Assembly (NCBI RefSeq): GCF_031569985.1
Contig: NZ_JAMQKA010000012.1
Coordinates: 1-64,000, forward strand
DNA length: 64,000 nucleotides
DNA from: JAMQKA01 sp031569985
GTDB taxonomy: Bacteria; Bacteroidota; Rhodothermia; Balneolales; Balneolaceae
Direction of reading: 5' to 3'
The translations under genes and the position numbers were made by a program. Positions within the stretch are counted from its first letter, which is position 1. The number at the start of each line of letters is the position of its first letter. Shown one piece after another: positions 60,860 to 64,000 of this stretch. A model generated the notes under the pieces. That model did not search any database. It saw nothing but the letters and a program-made list of their open reading frames with translations, and was not told the origin of the DNA.

Positions 60860-61094
60860 TTAATGTTTAAAAAATGGAGGCCCGGCCTGGGGATTGGGAG
60901 TAATCGTATAGAAAGGCCGGGCCGTCCATCGGGGGATTAATCTTGTTCGAGGCATCCACAGATTGTTCCATGTAAGGGCCCGGGCTACGCTTAACTGCTT
61001 GTGACCAGGGACTCTTCCCCGCTGTATGAGATTCAATATGGATCGTCGGTTCTTCATGATGCGTTCTGCGGATTTGTTTGATTTTAGATTTTTG
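60860..61094. other. Gap inside the copper-ATPase operon, no convincing gene
   Basis: A 65-codon minus-strand frame at 60860-61057 exists, but its product is Arg/Pro/Trp-rich without a domain, has no Shine-Dalgarno sequence and no family resemblance. I see no terminator here, so the flanking genes may be co-transcribed. Confidence 0.4.
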
Positions 61095-61472
61095 TTATTC
61101 GACTATCAGTTTGCCACGGAGCATCCCCATGGCGCACTGAAACTCATACTCACCGGGCTGCTCCGGAGTAAACTCAACCGGAATGGTTTTGTGCGGCGTT
61201 AGCGTAGCTTGCTTGCCGAAGTCCGGGAACACCACCTGCTCGGAGCAGGCGGCGGTTTCTTCCCGCAGAAAGTTTAGTTTTACCGGTTTTCCGGCTTTCA
61301 CGACAACAACATTGGGGCTGTAACCGCCTTTTACTTTAATCAGGGCTTCCTGTAGCCCTCCGGCGCCGCTTTGAACATGGGTACCCTCCGAGCTGGAAAG
61401 CCAGAAATACCACACGACAAGTGCAATTAGCAGGATGCCTCCGATCAGCACAAAAATTTCATCGAGTGTCAT
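61095..61472 (-). CDS. Membrane-anchored cupredoxin-domain protein
   Basis: This 125-residue protein has an N-terminal transmembrane anchor (IFVLIGGILLIALVVWYFWL) and a periplasmic cupredoxin fold: VVVKAGKPVKLNFLREETAA, CSEQVVFPDFG, and GEYEFQCAMGMLRGKLIVE, where Cys and Met in QCAMGM are candidate copper ligands. It follows the P-type ATPase by 17 bases and has a strong AAAAGGAG start signal. It is probably a copper acceptor or chaperone for the pump. Confidence 0.88.
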   Translation of the reverse strand: MTLDEIFVLIGGILLIALVVWYFWLSSSEGTHVQSGAGGLQEALIKVKGGYSPNVVVVKAGKPVKLNFLREETAACSEQVVFPDFGKQATLTPHKTIPVEFTPEQPGEYEFQCAMGMLRGKLIVE

Positions 61473-61489
61473 AATAATCTCCTTTTAAT

Positions 61490-64000
61490 TTAGTTGGCTT
61501 TTGAAAATTTTGGTTGGAACTTGCGCAGCCGGTTGGCATTGGTAACAACTGTTACAGAACTAAAGGCCATGGCGGCGGCTGCAATCAACGGAGAGAGCAG
61601 TAGACCGAACAGCGGGTAGAACACTCCTGCGGCAATCGGCAGTCCGGCTGTGTTATAGGCAAAGGCGCCAAACAGGTTCTGTTTGATATTTCTCATCGTC
61701 GCCTTGGAAAGCTGGATCGCCAGTACCACGCCCTTCAGGCTGCCTTTGATCAGGGTGATATCGGAGGCCTCGATCGCCACGTCAGTTCCGGTGCCGATGG
61801 CCAGTCCGATATCGGCCTGGGCAAGCGCTGGCGCATCGTTGATGCCGTCGCCCACCATGGCCACCCGTTTGCCTTCGTTCTGCAGCTTCTGCACGTTTAT
61901 TGCTTTGTCTTCGGGCAGCACTTCGGCCATAACGCGATCCACGCCCACTTGACGCGCTATAGCATCGGCGGTACGCCGGTTGTCGCCGGTAATCATGACA
62001 ACCTCCAGCCCCATTTTCTTCAACTGGGCAATGGCTTCTTTCGAATCCGGTTTCACCGTATCGGCCACAGCCACGATTCCAGCGGCCTTGCCGTCCACGG
62101 CGACAAACATCGGGGTTTTACCGTCATCGGCCAGGGTTACGCTCTGATCCTGCAGGCCGCCGACATCAATATTGTTATCGAGCATCATTTTAATATTTCC
62201 GAGGAGTACCTTGCGTCCGTCCACTTCGGCTTCTACCCCGTGACCGGGCACGGCGTTAAAGTTTTTGGGGTCCAGAAGGGTGAGTTCTCGCTCTTCTGCT
62301 CCTTTTATGATGGCTTCACCCAGCGGGTGTTCGGAAGCGCGCTCCACGCTGGCGCTCCAGGCCAGCACATTTTCTTCGGTAAAACCGTTGGCCGTAACCA
62401 CGTCGGTCAGAGAGGGTTGTCCTTCCGTAATTGTTCCCGTCTTGTCCAAAACAATTGCATCGAGTTTCTGTGCGGTCTCCAGCGCCTCACCACTGCGAAT
62501 CAGGATGCCGTTTTCGGCTCCTTTACCTACACCCACCATCAGAGAGATCGGGGTAGCCAGACCCAGCGCGCAGGGGCAGGCGATAATCAGTACGGTCACG
62601 GCTACAACGAGCGCGTAAATAAGTGCGGGAGCCGGACCTACAAGATACCAGATTACGAAAGCAGCGATAGCCAAGATAATGACGGCGGGCACGAAGTAGC
62701 CGGAAACTTTGTCCACCACCCGCTGAATGGGCGGCTTGGAACTCTGGGCTTCCTCGACCATCTGTACAATCTGGGCCAGGGCGGTGTCTTTGCCCACCTT
62801 GGTGGCCCGGAATTTAAATGAACCCGTTTTATTGATGGTGGCGCCGATCACCTCATCACCATTATGTTTTTCAACCGGAATGGATTCCCCGGTGATCATA
62901 GATTCGTCAATAGCCGAAGAGCCTTCCACGATTTCGCCGTCAACCGGTATCTTCTCACCGGGACGAACTACAATTATATCGTCCAATACTACTTCTTCGA
63001 CGGGTATATCTTGTTCTTTCCCATCACGCACTACACGCGCGGTTTTGGCCTGCAAGCCCATCAATTTCTTAATGGCCTCAGAACTGCGCCCTTTGGCTCT
63101 AATCTCTAAAGCCAGGCCTAAATCTACCAGTGCTACAACCACCGCTGTAACATCATAAAATACTTCAGCCAGTGCTTCAGTTGGAAAGATTTCCGGGAAT
63201 AATACTGCTACCGTAGAGTACAGCCAGGCTGCCGTAATACCCACGGCAATAAGGGTATGCATGTTCGCCGACCGGTTTTTGAAAGCTGCCCACGCTCCGG
63301 TATAGAAATGTGAACCTGCCCAGAACATTACCGGCAGGGTTACAACGCCCATCGAGAACCAGATCCAGTACAGCAGGTCGGTGCCCCGCTGGAACTGGTC
63401 CGGCAGGCCCAGGAAATCGGGATAGCTAAAAATCATCACAGGTATGGAGATCACTGCGGAAAAAATAAATTTCCACATCAATGATTTATATTCTTTTTCG
63501 CGGACCAGCTGATTCTCGTCCACCGGTACTTCTTTAGTTTTGGGCTTCTCTTGTTTGCCGGTTTTTTTATCGTCTTCAACCGGATCGGGTAGTCGGGAAG
63601 CCTCAAAGGTTTCATATCCTAACCGTTCAATAATGTTCTTGATTGCGGGCATGTCCACCTCTGAGGGCAGGTATTTGACAACGGCCGATTCGGTCCCCAG
63701 GTCGATGCTGGCGCTGAGCACACCGGGGGTCTGGTCAAGCTCGCGCTCAATCTGGGAGACGCACGAATTGCAGTGCATGCCTCCGATGCCCAACCGGAGT
63801 GTGGCATAACCTGCCTTATAGCCTGATTTCTTAATGGCCCCGATGATCTGTGTTACCGACGTTTCAGAACGATCGAACTCTACATAGGCCTTTTCGGTGG
63901 CTCCGTTCACCACTGCTTTTTGAATACCAGGCAGCCGGCGGATCTCCTTCTCGATCGTAACCGCGCAGGAAGCACAGCTCATATCCACGATCGGCAGCTG
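61490..64000 (-). CDS. Copper-translocating P1B-type ATPase, 5' end outside the window
   Basis: The stop is at 61490 and the frame runs past the right edge (the last codons read QLPIVDMSCASC), so at least 836 residues are visible and the true start is missing. Two HMA domains appear: DMSCASC at the edge and GIGGMHCNSC about 70 residues on. Catalytic parts: CPC in the membrane (IIACPCALGLATP), DKTGTITEG with the phosphorylated Asp, SEHPLGEAI (HP motif) and GDGINDAPALAQAD. It exports Cu(I) or Ag(I) from the cytoplasm. It leads the cupredoxin-YHS-oxidoreductase gene group. Confidence 0.95.
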   Translation of the reverse strand, partial: QLPIVDMSCASCAVTIEKEIRRLPGIQKAVVNGATEKAYVEFDRSETSVTQIIGAIKKSGYKAGYATLRLGIGGMHCNSCVSQIERELDQTPGVLSASIDLGTESAVVKYLPSEVDMPAIKNIIERLGYETFEASRLPDPVEDDKKTGKQEKPKTKEVPVDENQLVREKEYKSLMWKFIFSAVISIPVMIFSYPDFLGLPDQFQRGTDLLYWIWFSMGVVTLPVMFWAGSHFYTGAWAAFKNRSANMHTLIAVGITAAWLYSTVAVLFPEIFPTEALAEVFYDVTAVVVALVDLGLALEIRAKGRSSEAIKKLMGLQAKTARVVRDGKEQDIPVEEVVLDDIIVVRPGEKIPVDGEIVEGSSAIDESMITGESIPVEKHNGDEVIGATINKTGSFKFRATKVGKDTALAQIVQMVEEAQSSKPPIQRVVDKVSGYFVPAVIILAIAAFVIWYLVGPAPALIYALVVAVTVLIIACPCALGLATPISLMVGVGKGAENGILIRSGEALETAQKLDAIVLDKTGTITEGQPSLTDVVTANGFTEENVLAWSASVERASEHPLGEAIIKGAEERELTLLDPKNFNAVPGHGVEAEVDGRKVLLGNIKMMLDNNIDVGGLQDQSVTLADDGKTPMFVAVDGKAAGIVAVADTVKPDSKEAIAQLKKMGLEVVMITGDNRRTADAIARQVGVDRVMAEVLPEDKAINVQKLQNEGKRVAMVGDGINDAPALAQADIGLAIGTGTDVAIEASDITLIKGSLKGVVLAIQLSKATMRNIKQNLFGAFAYNTAGLPIAAGVFYPLFGLLLSPLIAAAAMAFSSVTVVTNANRLRKFQPKFSKAN

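Noticed and set aside
60860..61057. 65-codon minus-strand frame in the copper-ATPase operon
   Set aside because: No Shine-Dalgarno sequence, odd Arg/Pro/Trp composition and no recognisable domain; kept only as an intergenic note.

Overview
The window looks like a chromosomal segment of a Gram-negative bacterium of the Bacteroidota/Balneolota/Rhodothermota group, possibly a halophilic Balneolaceae. The basis is family content read from the translations: a SLC12-like cation-chloride cotransporter, an HU-like/DUF4469 protein, DUF5995, GntP, a short AraC-like protein with an HMA-like head, outer-membrane CopB and porin, and many starts with weak Shine-Dalgarno sequences. This placement is inference. 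No rRNA, tRNA or CRISPR array was recognised.

Layout. (1) 1-8,100: a SLC12-like transporter, a radical-SAM protein, a lipocalin-like secreted protein and a RAYT transposase set in repeat-rich DNA, with a short decayed remnant of a second SLC12 copy. (2) 8,102-15,063: an AT-rich, all-minus-strand cluster of vsr, C5-cytosine methyltransferase, a 965-aa protein with two GHKL ATPase modules and a histidine-kinase-like centre, a 549-aa protein with a receiver-like N-terminus, and a DUF3883 protein with a PD-(D/E)xK-like signature. I read it as a restriction/defence island in which a two-component-like pair sits between the methylase and the nuclease. (3) 15,170-33,110: housekeeping genes (HU-like/DUF4469, two cold-shock proteins, DUF5995, GntP permease, quinone oxidoreductase, alkaline phosphatase, DEAD-box helicase, ABC ATPase, serine hydrolase, multi-spanning membrane protein) separated by long intergenic regions built from several dispersed repeat families. 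(4) 33,543-35,793: a tyrosine recombinase and an unknown coiled-coil protein, possibly the edge of a mobile segment. (5) 36,059-64,000: a dense copper/heavy-metal resistance island.

The copper island is coherent. A CusCBA-type RND efflux system is followed by a PII-like protein, a DUF411 protein and a cytochrome c. Next come a DUF2231/NTF2-like pair and a CopA-CopB-SHOCT-multicopper oxidase-membrane protein-permease operon. A divergent CusRS/CopRS two-component system, a methyltransferase, two YceI proteins and a porin follow. The right end holds a DUF3108-like protein, an FAD oxidoreductase, three small YHS/TRASH proteins, a membrane-anchored cupredoxin and a copper P-type ATPase cut by the window edge. 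Five direct repeats of the form CTTAAA-N5-CTTAAA, all in the same orientation, lie 41 to 141 bp upstream of the five minus-strand units. I propose that they are the operators of the local response regulator.

The intergenic DNA is itself notable. It holds RAYT-flanking duplications with six copies of a small palindrome, two MITE-like elements with shared termini, an element with 13-bp perfect inverted ends beside the defence island, a 22-bp degenerate tandem array behind the HU-like gene, and a composite repeat several hundred bases long that occurs about six times between 16.6 and 27.7 kb.
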